DNA of 64,000 nucleotides. Source: Klebsiella grimontii (GTDB taxonomy: Bacteria; Pseudomonadota; Gammaproteobacteria; Enterobacterales; Enterobacteriaceae). The DNA lies in NCBI RefSeq assembly GCF_900200035.1, contig NZ_FZTC01000022.1, positions 434,001 through 498,000 on the forward strand. Reading direction: 5' to 3'. Shown here one piece after another: positions 10,247 to 19,355 of this stretch. How positions within the stretch are numbered: position 1 is the first letter of the stretch; each line of letters starts with the position of its first letter. The notes beneath the pieces are model-generated. The model worked only from the letters and a program-made list of their open reading frames with translations, searched no databases and was not told the DNA's origin. A program made the position numbers and the translations under genes.

Positions 10247-10582
10247 TTAATGCTCGCGTGCGTGGTTGATGGTGTAACGCGGAATTTCGATGACCAAATC
10301 TTCGTCAGTCACCCGCGCCTGGCAGCTCAAACGGCTGTCGGGCTCAAGCCCCCAGGCCTTATCCAGCATGTCGTCTTCATCTTCGGTACTTTCCGCCAGC
10401 GAGTCAAAGCCTTCACGCACGATGCAGTGGCAAGTGGTGCAGGCACAGGATTTTTCGCAGGCGTGTTCAATCTCAATACCGCTACGCAGCGCAGCATCAA
10501 GAATGGTCTCACCGGTCTCAGCTTCCACAACTACGCCATCCGGACACAGGTCCTGGTGGGGCAGAAAAACAATTTTTGGCAT
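10247..10582 (-). CDS. fdx: [2Fe-2S] ferredoxin of the ISC system
   Basis: Adrenodoxin-type ferredoxin that supplies electrons to IscS/IscU during cluster assembly. The 111-residue protein has the ligand pattern Cys42, Cys48, Cys51 and Cys87, plus non-ligand Cys46 and Cys53. The N-terminus [10 protein letters not shown] is typical. It lies one base downstream of hscA and one base upstream of iscX in the operon. Confidence 0.97.
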   Translation of the reverse strand: MPKIVFLPHQDLCPDGVVVEAETGETILDAALRSGIEIEHACEKSCACTTCHCIVREGFDSLAESTEDEDDMLDKAWGLEPDSRLSCQARVTDEDLVIEIPRYTINHAREH

Positions 10583-10583
10583 T

Positions 10584-12434
10584 TTAAACCTCGTCCACGG
10601 ATTGGCCTTTCAGCGCGATACGGACCGATTGATCCATACGACGTGCGGCGAATTCCTGGGTTTGTGTGTCGATATTTTTAATCGCTTCTTTGATTGCATC
10701 GGCATCATCGCCTGCCGCAGCGGCGCGCACTTGCTCCGCGGCGTCATCGATAGCCTGACGCTCTGCGGCGCTTAACAGCGCGGCGTCGGCGGCCAGCGCG
10801 CTGACCAGACTTTCCAGTACGCGCGCGGCTTCAACTTTTTGCTCGGCCAGCATGCGCGCCTGGACGTCCTGTTCGGCGTAGCTCATCGAATCTTTAATCA
10901 TGCTGGCGATCTCGCCATCGGTCAGACCGTAGGACGGTTTCACCTGGATAGAGGCCTCGACGCCGGTCGATTTCTCCATCGCCGTCACGCTCAGCAGGCC
11001 GTCGGCATCCACCTGGAAGGTGACGCGAATATGCGCCCCGCCCGCCGGCAATGCCGGAATGCCGCGCAGCGCAAAACGCGCCAGGGAGCGACAGTCCTGC
11101 ACCAGCTCGCGCTCGCCCTGCATGACGTGGATAGACATCGCCGTCTGACCATCTTTGAAAGTGGTGAACTCCTGCGCGCGCGCCACCGGAATGGTGGTGT
11201 TGCGCGGGATAACCTTCTCCACCAGACCGCCCATGGTTTCCAGCCCCAGGGAGAGCGGGATCACATCGAGCAGCAGCAGTTCGCTGTCCGGCTTGTTGCC
11301 CACCAGAATATCCGCCTGAATCGCCGCGCCGATGGCGACGACTTTATCCGGGTCGATAGAGGTCAGCGGCGTACGGCCAAAGAATTCGCCGACGCGCTCG
11401 CGCACCAGCGGCACGCGGGTCGAGCCGCCCACCATCACCACTTCCAGCACCTCTTGCGCCTCAACGCCGGCGTCTTTCAGCGCGCGACGGCAGGCCAGCA
11501 GAGTGCGTTTGACCAGCGGCGCGATCAGATCGTTAAACTGGCTGCGGGTGATTTCCCCCTGCCAGCCGCCGACATTCACCCGCGCCGTCTCGGCATCGCT
11601 GAGGGCGATTTTCGCCGCGATCGCCGCATCGAGCAGCTCGCGCTGCAGGCGGTTGTCGCTGCGATCGCTCAGGCCAGCCTGCTCGCGCAGATAATCGGCC
11701 AGCAGGTGGTCGAAATCGTCGCCGCCGAGCGCGGAATCGCCGCCGGTAGCCAGGACTTCAAACACGCCGCGGCTTAAGCGCAGCACGGAGATATCAAAGG
11801 TGCCGCCGCCGAGATCGTAAACCGCGATGACCCCTTCCTGACCGGAGTCCAGGCCGTAAGCAATCGCCGCCGCGGTGGGTTCGTTCAGCAGACGCAGCAC
11901 GTGCAGGCCCGCCAGACGCGCCGCGTCTTTGGTTCCCTGACGCTGAGCATCATCGAAGTAGGCCGGCACGGTAATCACCACCCCGTCGAGCTCGCCCGCC
12001 AGCGCTTCGGTAGCGCGCTCGGCCAGCGCCTTGAGGATATCGGCAGAAACGCGAATCGGGTTGAGCAGACCGCCTGGCGTCTGAATCATCGGCAGGCCGT
12101 TTTCGCTTGCCTGCAGTTGATAAGGCAGATGCGGGTAGCGGGCCTCGATATCGGCCAGAGAACGCCCCATCATGCGCTTGACCGAGCTGATGGTATTGAC
12201 CGGATCCTGAGCGGCGTTTTGCCGCGCGTCATAGCCCACCGTCAAACCCGAAGCCTGATAGTTCACCACCGACGGCAGCAAATAGCGCCCTTGACGGTCG
12301 GGCAGAGTTTCGGCCTGGCCGCTACGCACGGTAGCCACCAGTGAATTGGTGGTGCCCAGGTCGATACCCGCCGCCAGACGTCGCTGGTGCGGCGCGGCGC
12401 TCAGTCCGGGCTCACTAATTTGTAATAAGGCCAT
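10584..12434 (-). CDS. hscA: Fe-S biogenesis Hsp70 chaperone HscA
   Basis: Specialised Hsp70 that, with HscB, releases the nascent cluster from IscU to acceptor proteins. The 616-residue protein has the actin-like ATPase domain (GIDLGTTNS near residue 22, a [14 protein letters not shown] segment, [11 protein letters not shown]) followed by a substrate-binding domain that recognises the LPPVK motif of IscU. It lacks the acidic DnaK-like tail, as expected. It is flanked by hscB (15-base gap) and fdx. Confidence 0.97.
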   Translation of the reverse strand: MALLQISEPGLSAAPHQRRLAAGIDLGTTNSLVATVRSGQAETLPDRQGRYLLPSVVNYQASGLTVGYDARQNAAQDPVNTISSVKRMMGRSLADIEARYPHLPYQLQASENGLPMIQTPGGLLNPIRVSADILKALAERATEALAGELDGVVITVPAYFDDAQRQGTKDAARLAGLHVLRLLNEPTAAAIAYGLDSGQEGVIAVYDLGGGTFDISVLRLSRGVFEVLATGGDSALGGDDFDHLLADYLREQAGLSDRSDNRLQRELLDAAIAAKIALSDAETARVNVGGWQGEITRSQFNDLIAPLVKRTLLACRRALKDAGVEAQEVLEVVMVGGSTRVPLVRERVGEFFGRTPLTSIDPDKVVAIGAAIQADILVGNKPDSELLLLDVIPLSLGLETMGGLVEKVIPRNTTIPVARAQEFTTFKDGQTAMSIHVMQGERELVQDCRSLARFALRGIPALPAGGAHIRVTFQVDADGLLSVTAMEKSTGVEASIQVKPSYGLTDGEIASMIKDSMSYAEQDVQARMLAEQKVEAARVLESLVSALAADAALLSAAERQAIDDAAEQVRAAAAGDDADAIKEAIKNIDTQTQEFAARRMDQSVRIALKGQSVDEV

Positions 12435-12449
12435 AATTGCTTCCGAAAA

Positions 12450-12965
12450 TTAAAAATCGAGCAGTTTTTCTTCGAGTTGTTCCGCACTGCTTCGCAGTTT
12501 ATCGAGAAAACGCAGCTTGCGCACGGTATCCGCCGCCGCCTCCCACGTCTCGTTATTCAGTTGTTCAACCATCAGCTGATGCCGGGTATCAAATTGCGCT
12601 TTGACCCGCTTGATAAAGCTTTCCAGCCGCGCTTCATCCTTCGCTTTGCCTATTTCATCCAGCTCTTCGCGCAGCTCCAGCTGTTCCATCAGGAACGCGG
12701 TATCGCGCACGGTGTGCTGCTCGCTGGCGAGATCGAAACCATGAAGCGAAAGGAGATATTCGGCGCGGGTCAGCGGGTGGCGAAGGGTTTGCCACGCCTG
12801 ATTAATGGTGGCGGACTGCTGCACCGCGGCGAGCTGTTCGGCCGCGCTGCCGCTGGCGAACTTATCGGGGTGATACTGGCGCTGTAGTTCCTGGTACCGG
12901 GCAGCCAGGGGTTCTAACGAAAGGGTATAGCTGGCCGGTAACCCGAAGAGGGTAAAATAGTCCAT
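12450..12965 (-). CDS. hscB: J-domain co-chaperone HscB
   Basis: J-domain protein that delivers IscU to HscA and stimulates its ATPase. I chose ATG 12963-12965 (171 residues, [10 protein letters not shown]), the same start and length as E. coli HscB; upstream in-frame codons lack support. The J domain holds the HPD motif in QYHPDKFAS, and the C-terminal three-helix bundle binds IscU. A stem-loop lies just upstream, between iscA and hscB. Confidence 0.96.
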   Translation of the reverse strand: MDYFTLFGLPASYTLSLEPLAARYQELQRQYHPDKFASGSAAEQLAAVQQSATINQAWQTLRHPLTRAEYLLSLHGFDLASEQHTVRDTAFLMEQLELREELDEIGKAKDEARLESFIKRVKAQFDTRHQLMVEQLNNETWEAAADTVRKLRFLDKLRSSAEQLEEKLLDF

Positions 12966-12995
12966 AGCAACCTCAGGGTTAACGAGATAAAGCAA

Positions 12996-13025
12996 ACCCC
13001 ACGCGCAGCGAGACTACGGTGGGGT
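12996..13025. other. Stem-loop in the iscA-hscB spacer
   Basis: ACCCCAC pairs with GTGGGGT across a 16-base loop, within the 73-base gap between iscA and hscB. It has no T-tract on the transcribed strand. It could mark a processing site or attenuate expression of the chaperone half of the operon; that role is inference. Confidence 0.45.
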
Positions 13026-13038
13026 CAGGGATAACCGA

Positions 13039-13362
13039 TTACACGTTAAAGCTTTCGCCGCAGCCGCACTCGTCCTTCACGTTCGGGTTGGTGAACTTAA
13101 ACCCTTCGTTAAGGCCTTCTTTGACGAAGTCCAGCTGCGTACCGTCGAGGAACTGCAAACTTTTGCCGTCGATCACGACCTTCACGCCTTTGTCTTCAAA
13201 CACGGTGTCTTCTGCCGCTGGTTCGTCAACAAACTCCAGTACATAAGCCATACCTGAACAGCCGGAAGTTCTGACTCCCAGGCGCAGGCCAAACCCCTTA
13301 CCGCGGTTAGCCAGAAAGGCGTTGACTCGCGCTGCTGCACTGTCGCTTAAAGTAATCGACAT
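13039..13362 (-). CDS. iscA: A-type Fe-S carrier IscA
   Basis: Carries iron or a [4Fe-4S] cluster to target apoproteins. The start at ATG 13360-13362 gives 107 residues ([10 protein letters not shown]), equal to the E. coli protein; the frame reaches four codons further upstream. The conserved cysteines are present: one in [12 protein letters not shown] and two in the C-terminal ECGCGESF. Fourth gene of the isc operon. Confidence 0.97.
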   Translation of the reverse strand: MSITLSDSAAARVNAFLANRGKGFGLRLGVRTSGCSGMAYVLEFVDEPAAEDTVFEDKGVKVVIDGKSLQFLDGTQLDFVKEGLNEGFKFTNPNVKDECGCGESFNV

Positions 13363-13381
13363 AACAAACCTCAACTCTTAA

Positions 13382-13768
13382 TTATTTTGCTTCACGTTTG
13401 CTTTTGTAATCCGCAATCGCGGCTTTAATCGCGTCTTCCGCCAGAATAGAGCAGTGAATTTTGACCGGCGGCAGCTCGAGCTCGTCAGCGATATCGGTGT
13501 TTTTAATCGCCTGAGCTTCGTCCAGCGATTTCCCTTTTACCCATTCGGTCACCAGGGAGCTGGAAGCAATAGCGGAACCGCAGCCGTAGGTCTTGAAACG
13601 CGCGTCTTCAATGATACCTTCATTGTTGACTTTAATCTGCAACTTCATCACGTCGCCGCACGCCGGCGCGCCAACCATACCGCTGCCGACGTTTTCGTCG
13701 CTATTGTCGAAAGAACCGACGTTGCGCGGATTCTCGTAATGATCGATAACTTTTTCGCTGTAAGCCAT
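13382..13768 (-). CDS. iscU: Fe-S scaffold protein IscU
   Basis: Scaffold on which IscS sulfur and iron are assembled into [2Fe-2S] and [4Fe-4S] clusters. The 128-residue protein has three conserved cysteines (in PACGD, YGCGSA and KIHCS) and the HscA recognition motif LPPVK. It lies between iscS and iscA with spacings of about 20-25 bases. Confidence 0.98.
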   Translation of the reverse strand: MAYSEKVIDHYENPRNVGSFDNSDENVGSGMVGAPACGDVMKLQIKVNNEGIIEDARFKTYGCGSAIASSSLVTEWVKGKSLDEAQAIKNTDIADELELPPVKIHCSILAEDAIKAAIADYKSKREAK

Positions 13769-13794
13769 GATGAATTCTCCTTATTGGTGCCGAA

Positions 13795-15009
13795 TTAGTG
13801 ATGTGACCATTCAATGCTGTTCAGATCCACGCCCTGCTTGAACATTTCCCACAGCGGTGAGAGTTCGCGCAGACGGCCGATGGAGTTGCGGACCAGATTG
13901 ATGGTGTAGTCAATCTCTTCTTCGGTAGTAAAACGACCTAAAGAGAAACGAATAGAGCTATGCGCCAGCTCGTCGGTCATCCCCAGCGCGCGCAGCACGT
14001 AGGACGGCTCGAGGCTTGCGGAAGTACAGGCTGAACCGGAGGAAACCGCCAGGTCTTTCAGCGCCATAATCAGCGACTCGCCTTCAACGTAGTTAAAGCT
14101 GACGTTGAGGATATTCGGCGCGCCCTGCTCAAGGTCACCGTTGAGATAAACCTCTTCCATATCTTTCACGCCGTCCCACAGACGGTTACGCAGGCCGCGC
14201 AGGCGGGCCATTTCGCTTTCCATCTCTTCTTTCGCGATACGGTAAGCTTCACCCATACCGACGATCTGGTGGACAGGCAGCGTACCGGAACGCATGCCGC
14301 GCTCGTGACCGCCGCCGTGCATCTGCGCTTCGATACGAATACGCGGTTTACGACGCACGTACAGCGCGCCGATACCTTTCGGGCCATAGATTTTGTGGCC
14401 GGAGAAGGACATCAGGTCAACTTTCAGCTGGCTCAGGTCGATAGGCAGTTTGCCCACGCTCTGGGTCGCGTCAACGTGGTAAATGATACCGCGGGCGCGG
14501 CACATCTCGCCGATGGTAGCGATATCCTGCACCACGCCGATTTCGTTATTCACGTGCATAATGGAAACAAGGATGGTGTCATCACGCATCGCGGCTTCCA
14601 GTTCTTTTAAATCGATAATGCCGTTACGCTGCGGGGCGAGGTAGGTGACTTCAAACCCTTCGCGCTCCAGCTGACGGCAGGTGTCCAGCACGGCTTTGTG
14701 TTCGGTTTTGCTGGTGATGATGTGCTTGCCTTTTTTCTGATAAAAGTTGGCTGCACCTTTAATCGCCAGGTTATCGGATTCCGTCGCGCCGGAGGTAAAG
14801 ACAATTTCGCGCGGGTCGGCACCGACCAGCTCGGCAATCTGATTACGGGCGATATCTACCGCCTCTTCAGCCTGCCAGCCAAAACGGTGGGAACGGGAGG
14901 CCGGGTTACCAAAGGTCCCGTCCAGAGTCAGGAACTGCATCATTTTCTCGGCAACACGCGGGTCCACCGGCGTGGTTGCGGAGTAATCGAGATAGATCGG
15001 TAATTTCAT
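13795..15009 (-). CDS. iscS: Cysteine desulfurase IscS
   Basis: PLP enzyme that converts cysteine to alanine and a protein persulfide feeding Fe-S assembly, tRNA thiolation and other sulfur pathways. ATG 15007-15009 gives 404 residues ([16 protein letters not shown]), the standard length; the frame runs 29 codons further upstream into leader sequence. The PLP lysine lies in [12 protein letters not shown] and the persulfide cysteine in [14 protein letters not shown]. The 177-base gap from iscR carries a stable hairpin. Confidence 0.97.
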   Translation of the reverse strand: MKLPIYLDYSATTPVDPRVAEKMMQFLTLDGTFGNPASRSHRFGWQAEEAVDIARNQIAELVGADPREIVFTSGATESDNLAIKGAANFYQKKGKHIITSKTEHKAVLDTCRQLEREGFEVTYLAPQRNGIIDLKELEAAMRDDTILVSIMHVNNEIGVVQDIATIGEMCRARGIIYHVDATQSVGKLPIDLSQLKVDLMSFSGHKIYGPKGIGALYVRRKPRIRIEAQMHGGGHERGMRSGTLPVHQIVGMGEAYRIAKEEMESEMARLRGLRNRLWDGVKDMEEVYLNGDLEQGAPNILNVSFNYVEGESLIMALKDLAVSSGSACTSASLEPSYVLRALGMTDELAHSSIRFSLGRFTTEEEIDYTINLVRNSIGRLRELSPLWEMFKQGVDLNSIEWSHH

Positions 15010-15137
15010 TGCTCTATAAACTCCGTACATCGCTTCAATGCAAGGAATCAGGCAACCGGCTGGATGTACGACCGAGTACACAGGATGGCGGAGCATCCCG
15101 GCCTGATTCGAAAATCTTTTTTATCTTTTTGGCTCAG

Positions 15138-15184
15138 CTCGTTTCAGCTTGCAGCCGAATAGCTGCAAGATGAAACTGAACGAG
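15138..15184 (-). promoter_or_regulatory. iscR-iscS intercistronic stem-loop
   Basis: A long interrupted hairpin begins directly after the iscR stop codon: CTTGCAG (15148-15154) pairs with CTGCAAG (15163-15169), TTTCA with TGAAA, and CTCG with CGAG. On the transcribed strand it is followed by an A-rich rather than U-rich stretch, so it is not an intrinsic terminator. In E. coli, structure in this gap stabilises the iscR part of the mRNA when RyhB triggers decay of iscSUA. The same role here is inferred. Confidence 0.65.
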
Positions 15185-15186
15185 AA

Positions 15187-15678
15187 CTACGCGCGCAGTT
15201 TGACGTCAATAGCGTCCTGAGCACGGGTATTACGCTGGGATTCATGGTTGTGCTGACGACCGGAGACATCAAGGATTTCCTGGTTATTCACCAGTTCGCC
15301 CAGCGTGATGTTATTCAGAAAACCGGTCAGTCGCTCGCTCAGATCGCGCCACAGCGCGTGAGTAAGACACTTATCGCCGCCCTGGCAGCCGCCTTTGCCC
15401 TGACAACGGGTGGCGTCAACGGATTCGTCTACTGCGCTGATAACTTCGCCAACCGCGATGCTACCCGCTTCTTTACCTAACAGATAACCGCCGCCTGGAC
15501 CACGTACGCTGGAAACCAGACCATTTTTGCGCAGGCGAGAGAACAGCTGTTCCAGATAGGAAAGCGAAATTCCCTGACGCTCTGAAATATCAGCCAACGG
15601 AACCGGACCCGATTCAGAGTTGAGCGCAACGTCAAGCATCGCGGTCACGGCATAACGCCCTTTAGATGTCAGTCTCAT
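15187..15678 (-). CDS. iscR: Fe-S sensing transcriptional regulator IscR
   Basis: Rrf2-family regulator that represses the isc operon when it carries a [2Fe-2S] cluster and controls many Fe-S genes. The 163-residue protein has an N-terminal winged helix and the cluster ligands Cys92, Cys98 and Cys104 (the fourth ligand, a histidine, follows in KCLTHALW). Two abutting type-1 operators lie upstream, indicating autoregulation. It is one residue longer than the E. coli protein near the C-terminus. Confidence 0.98.
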   Translation of the reverse strand: MRLTSKGRYAVTAMLDVALNSESGPVPLADISERQGISLSYLEQLFSRLRKNGLVSSVRGPGGGYLLGKEAGSIAVGEVISAVDESVDATRCQGKGGCQGGDKCLTHALWRDLSERLTGFLNNITLGELVNNQEILDVSGRQHNHESQRNTRAQDAIDVKLRA

Positions 15679-15754
15679 GTCTTACTTAACCTCAAACTCG
15701 CCCCTGCCCGGGCTTTTTATTAATATGGGTATTGCATAGCAAGGCAAGTCTGAC

Positions 15755-15804
15755 ATTCCCGAGTAAATTGGTCAACTATTTACTTGACTGTTTTAGTCAG
15801 GTAT
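15755..15804 (-). promoter_or_regulatory. Tandem IscR type-1 operators of the isc promoter
   Basis: Two 25-base sites abut exactly. On the minus strand, 15804-15780 reads ATACCTGACT, AAAAC, AGTCAAGTAA, and 15779-15755 reads ATAGTTGACC, AATTT, ACTCGGGAAT. The first differs from the type-1 consensus (ATASYYGACTRWWWYAGTCRRSTAT) only at its last base. They lie about 80-125 bases upstream of iscR, as in E. coli where they overlap the promoter. Confidence 0.85.
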
Positions 15805-15870
15805 TTGGCTTTCCGTGCCGTTTTACTTAAGCGCGATCTGATGCCCGCCCCCATCGGGGGAGGCGATCGG

Positions 15871-15900
15871 TAGGCCGGGTAAGCGCAGCGCCCCCCGGCA
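15871..15900. repeat. REP unit downstream of trmJ
   Basis: A single REP palindrome, TAGGCCGGGTAAGCGCAGCG followed by CCCCCCGGCA, sits 12 bases after the trmJ stop codon. It resembles the units at 8575 and 32171 and may protect the trmJ mRNA 3' end. Confidence 0.75.
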
Positions 15901-15911
15901 AACAGACAGCG

Positions 15912-16643
15912 CTATTCTTTATTCTTCTGCTCAATTGACGCCAGCATACCGCGCAGGATGTTCAGCTCCTGGCTTTCCGGGCGGGCGCGGGTAAACAAAC
16001 GGCGCAGCTTGTTCATCACCTGGCCCGGATGACTGGCGCGGATAAACCCGGTTGCCAGCAGCGTCTGCTCCAGATGGCCGTAGAAACGCTCTAAATCATC
16101 CACCAGTGGATAAGGCGTTTCTTCATGCTCGACGACGGGCTCATTTTGCTCCTGCGCCGCCAGCCATGCCATACGCACTTCATAGGCGATGACCTGCACC
16201 GCCATCGCCAGGTTCAGCGAGCTGTATTCCGGGTTAGCGGCAATCGCCACGTGATAGTGACACTTCTGTAGCTCGTCGTTAGTCAGGCCAACGCGTTCGC
16301 GGCCAAATACCAGCGCAACCGGCGCATGCTGCGCTTCGGCGACGCTTTTCAGGCCGCATTCGCGCGGATCGAGCATCGGCCACGGCAGCGTGCGGGAGCG
16401 GGCGCTGGTTCCGACAACCAGGCTACAGCCCGCCAGCGCTTCATCGAGGGTGTCGACGATGTTGGCATTGCCAATCACGTCGCTGGCGCCGGCCGCCAGA
16501 GCGATGGCCTGAGAATCGGGTTTAACCAGCGGATTGACCAGCCAGAGGTTGGTTAACCCCATGGTTTTCATTGCGCGGGCGACAGAGCCCATATTGCCGG
16601 TGTGTGAGGTTTCTACCAGTACGATTCGAATATTTTGCAGCAT
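15912..16643 (-). CDS. trmJ: tRNA (cytidine/uridine-2'-O-)-methyltransferase TrmJ
   Basis: SPOUT-family enzyme that 2'-O-methylates position 32 of several tRNAs using SAM. The 243-residue protein begins with the typical [19 protein letters not shown] substrate/SAM segment, has [15 protein letters not shown], and the knot region [10 protein letters not shown]. It is divergent from suhB across a 120-base region and upstream of the isc operon, as in E. coli. Confidence 0.95.
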   Translation of the reverse strand: MLQNIRIVLVETSHTGNMGSVARAMKTMGLTNLWLVNPLVKPDSQAIALAAGASDVIGNANIVDTLDEALAGCSLVVGTSARSRTLPWPMLDPRECGLKSVAEAQHAPVALVFGRERVGLTNDELQKCHYHVAIAANPEYSSLNLAMAVQVIAYEVRMAWLAAQEQNEPVVEHEETPYPLVDDLERFYGHLEQTLLATGFIRASHPGQVMNKLRRLFTRARPESQELNILRGMLASIEQKNKE

Positions 16644-16736
16644 TATGGTTCTTCGGCTAAAGATTATTCGTGCATGCTATCATAAAACGGAGACATAGGC
16701 AGATTTCACTGTTACTATATGCGCCGTTTTTTCCCG

Positions 16737-16746
16737 TTCTTTAACA
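16737..16746 (+). promoter_or_regulatory. boxA element in the suhB leader
   Basis: TTCTTTAACA, preceded by CG, lies 17 bases before the suhB start and matches the rRNA-type boxA core (CTCTTTAACA) with one difference. In E. coli, NusB/S10 binding to this boxA causes Nus-factor-mediated termination within suhB, and SuhB is itself part of the Nus complex. The match supports the same autoregulation here. Confidence 0.75.
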
Positions 16747-16763
16747 TCCAGTGAGAGAGACCG

Positions 16764-17567
16764 ATGCATCCGATGCTGAACATCGCCGTGCGCGCAGCGC
16801 GCAAGGCGGGTAATTTAATTGCCAAGCACTACGAAACCCCTGACTCCGTAGAAACCAGCCAGAAAGGCAGCAATGATTTTGTGACTAACGTCGATAAAGC
16901 CGCCGAGGCGATGATTATCGAAACCATTCGCAAATCTTACCCGCAGCACACCATCATCACCGAAGAAAGCGGTGAACACGCAGGTGAAGATCAGGATGTT
17001 CAATGGGTTATCGATCCACTGGATGGCACCACCAACTTCGTAAAACGTCTGCCGCACTTCTCCGTGTCCATCGCCGTACGCATTAAAGGCCGTACTGAAG
17101 TCGCCGTGGTTTACGATCCGATGCGTAACGAACTGTTCACCGCGACCCGCGGCCAGGGCGCGCAGCTGAACGGCTACCGTCTGCGCGGCAGCAGCGCTCG
17201 CGATCTGGATGGCACGATTATCGCCACCGGCTTCCCGTTCAAAGCAAAACAGCACGCGACCTCTTACATGAATATCCTCGGCAACATGTATACCGAATGC
17301 GCGGATTTCCGCCGCACCGGTTCCGCGGCCCTGGATCTGGCCTACGTTGCCGCTGGCCGCGTTGACGGCTACTTTGAAATCGCGCTGAAACCGTGGGATT
17401 TCGCGGCAGGCGAGCTGATCGCCCGTGAAGCAGGCGCTATCGTCTGCGACTTTACCGGCGGCCATAACTACCTGCTGACCGGCAACATCGTTGCAGGCAA
17501 CCCGCGCGTTGTAAAAGCCATGCTGGCCAATATGCGCGAGCATCTGAGCGAAGCGCTGAAGCGTTAA
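16764..17567 (+). CDS. suhB: Inositol-1-monophosphatase / Nus factor SuhB
   Basis: Magnesium-dependent inositol monophosphatase fold that in E. coli mainly acts as a partner of the Nus antitermination complex on rRNA. The 267-residue product shows the metal-binding motifs EESG, WVIDPLDGTTNF and KPWDFAAGELIAREAG. The ATG follows a GAGAGA ribosome site and a boxA. A perfect palindromic terminator follows the stop codon. Confidence 0.97.
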   Translation: MHPMLNIAVRAARKAGNLIAKHYETPDSVETSQKGSNDFVTNVDKAAEAMIIETIRKSYPQHTIITEESGEHAGEDQDVQWVIDPLDGTTNFVKRLPHFSVSIAVRIKGRTEVAVVYDPMRNELFTATRGQGAQLNGYRLRGSSARDLDGTIIATGFPFKAKQHATSYMNILGNMYTECADFRRTGSAALDLAYVAAGRVDGYFEIALKPWDFAAGELIAREAGAIVCDFTGGHNYLLTGNIVAGNPRVVKAMLANMREHLSEALKR

Positions 17568-17587
17568 TCTCTCACTGAATGAAAAGC

Positions 17588-17615
17588 AAAAAGGAAGCCG
17601 CGGCTTCCTTTTTTT
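17588..17615. terminator. Bidirectional terminator of suhB and the metal permease
   Basis: The 20-base palindrome at 17591-17610 (AAGGAAGCCG paired with CGGCTTCCTT) is flanked by an A-run on the left and a run of seven T on the right, so it can act as an intrinsic terminator in both directions. It sits between convergent stop codons. Confidence 0.9.
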
Positions 17616-17621
17616 ATCCCG

Positions 17622-18602
17622 TTAAAACGGACGCAGGCCGCCGCCCGGAGGTATCGCACTACTCCACATCACGATAGCCGCCGCCAGCAAAATCACGCCG
17701 CCGGCCAGCGCCAGCGTCGCCCAGCCTACCTGCTTCCATGGCGCCGGCGCCCGGTTCGCGCTCAGCCTGACCGCCAGTTGACGGAATCCGTGAACCAGCA
17801 GCGCCAGCGCGCTAATGGTGAGCGAGGTTCCCGCCGCCATCGCCATCGCGGCCGCCATCCCCCAGCCAAATACGCCGATAACCTTACTGAACAGCAGCAC
17901 CATAATGGCTCCGGAGCAGGGCCGCATCCCCATCGACAGCACAATCGCCAGCCGCGCCCGCCAGTCATCGCCGCTTTGCAGCTGTTCCGGCGCCGGTAGA
18001 TGCTGATGCCCGCAGCCGCAGTTGGCGTGATGAACATGATGCGGGGTAAAAGCGGTAAATTTCGGTCGCCGCAGCAGCATCCGCAGCTTTTTCAGCGCCC
18101 GCCAGCACAGCAACAGGCCCAGCGCGCCGACCAGCAGATAGCTTCCCTTTTCCAGCCAGAAGCTGCTCAGGTGCAGCGCTCTTGCCGGAAGACGTAGCAG
18201 GGTAAGCACGACCACCACTAAAGCGATGGCCACCAGCCCCTGCAGCAGCGAGGCGGCCAGGGTCAGGCCAATGCTGGATTTCAGCTTCGAAGGATGGGTC
18301 GCCAGCCAGGTGGTAATCACCACTTTACCGTGCCCCGGCCCCAGCGCGTGCAGGACGCCGTAGACGAAGCTAAACCCCAGCAGCGACAGCCCGGCGGCGG
18401 AGGGATTTTCCGCTACCGCCTGCAGAAGCCGGCTTAGTTCAAGATTCAGCGCGCGCTGCCAGACCGCGCTTTGCAGCAGCACCTGCGGCCAGGCCTGCCA
18501 TAGCCAGAAGCCAGCCCCTGCCGCCAGCAGCAAAAAGAGCGCCAGCGGCCAAAGCTGACGCCAGCGCGGAGAACGGCTGTTTTGAGTAAAAATCAGCGAC
18601 AT
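17622..18602 (-). CDS. NicO/RcnA-type nickel-cobalt permease
   Basis: Inner-membrane transporter of 326 residues with about six or seven hydrophobic segments. It has the family hallmark HALGPGHGKVVITTW, a second conserved segment MGMRPCSGAIMVLLFS, and a His/Cys-rich cytoplasmic loop (HHVHHANCGCGHQH, near residues 190-205) suited to metal binding. It overlaps the upstream DUF1007 gene by 10 bases, so the two are translated together. Related proteins export or import Ni/Co; direction and metal cannot be set from sequence. E. coli has yfhR at this position instead, so this is a lineage-specific insertion or replacement. Confidence 0.85.
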   Translation of the reverse strand: MSLIFTQNSRSPRWRQLWPLALFLLLAAGAGFWLWQAWPQVLLQSAVWQRALNLELSRLLQAVAENPSAAGLSLLGFSFVYGVLHALGPGHGKVVITTWLATHPSKLKSSIGLTLAASLLQGLVAIALVVVVLTLLRLPARALHLSSFWLEKGSYLLVGALGLLLCWRALKKLRMLLRRPKFTAFTPHHVHHANCGCGHQHLPAPEQLQSGDDWRARLAIVLSMGMRPCSGAIMVLLFSKVIGVFGWGMAAAMAMAAGTSLTISALALLVHGFRQLAVRLSANRAPAPWKQVGWATLALAGGVILLAAAIVMWSSAIPPGGGLRPF

Positions 18603-19231
18603 TGCAGCGTCACCTTTTGCGCGAAGTAATTCCCCAGTTCCATATCCTCCGGCGGCGCATCCGCTTTATCCAGCGACTGCGCATAGGACAACATTTTTTC
18701 ATTCGGTTTCGGCGTCATCATGTTTGCCGCGCAGATCGTTTTCATCGCCGCCGGCAGAGCGAAATCAGCGTCTTTGTCATAATACATATCAACGTAATAG
18801 GTCGGGTCGTAGGTTGAAAAGGTAAAGGTTTGCCCGGCCAGAGGCTGCGGCTTCGCCAGCGGTAGGGTAAAGGTGAGCACCGCCTGATGGCCGCTGCGCT
18901 CCAGGCCATAGCCGTCGGGTCGATTATCAAACTTTACCCGCTGGCCGTTATGCCATAGCTCGCTGAAATAGTGCTGGCCCAGCACGTTCGCCATCACTTC
19001 CGCCGCCAGCTTTTTCCAGATTTCGCTACCGGGTTTAGCGTTGCCCGCATCATAGAGCAGATCGGCGGAGGTGATTTCATCCATCGTCCAGCGCATTTTA
19101 AAGCCGGTGAGCAGGCCATTTTCCGCCACGACCTCCGTTTGCAAACTGATGAAACTGTGCGGATGCGCCGCCGCGGATAGCGATAAAAACATGAAAAACG
19201 CTGCGCTGACGCATTGTTTCACTCTCTTCAT
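18593..19231 (-). CDS. DUF1007 periplasmic protein, permease partner
   Basis: Exported protein of 212 residues with a clear signal peptide (FFMFLSLSAAAHPH; cleavage probably after SAAA, leaving HPH at the new N-terminus). The mature N-terminal His-Pro-His and the DUF1007 fold are typical of proteins encoded with NicO-type permeases, where they are thought to bind or present metal. Its stop overlaps the permease start by 10 bases. Function in this organism is inferred from this partnership only. Confidence 0.8.
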   Translation of the reverse strand: MKRVKQCVSAAFFMFLSLSAAAHPHSFISLQTEVVAENGLLTGFKMRWTMDEITSADLLYDAGNAKPGSEIWKKLAAEVMANVLGQHYFSELWHNGQRVKFDNRPDGYGLERSGHQAVLTFTLPLAKPQPLAGQTFTFSTYDPTYYVDMYYDKDADFALPAAMKTICAANMMTPKPNEKMLSYAQSLDKADAPPEDMELGNYFAQKVTLQCR

Positions 19232-19355
19232 CTGTTCCTCACGTGAAAAATTCTGTGAACCGCGCCAGCAATCCTGATGTAAAGACGCGGGCGTGCCCTG
19301 CTCACCCTGAATACATTAACTACGCTTAACGAAAACCCTAACTGGAACTAACCGG

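Noticed and set aside
15138-15184. Intrinsic terminator after iscR
   Set aside because: The hairpin is followed by an A-rich, not U-rich, tract on the transcribed strand, and the downstream genes are known to be cotranscribed.
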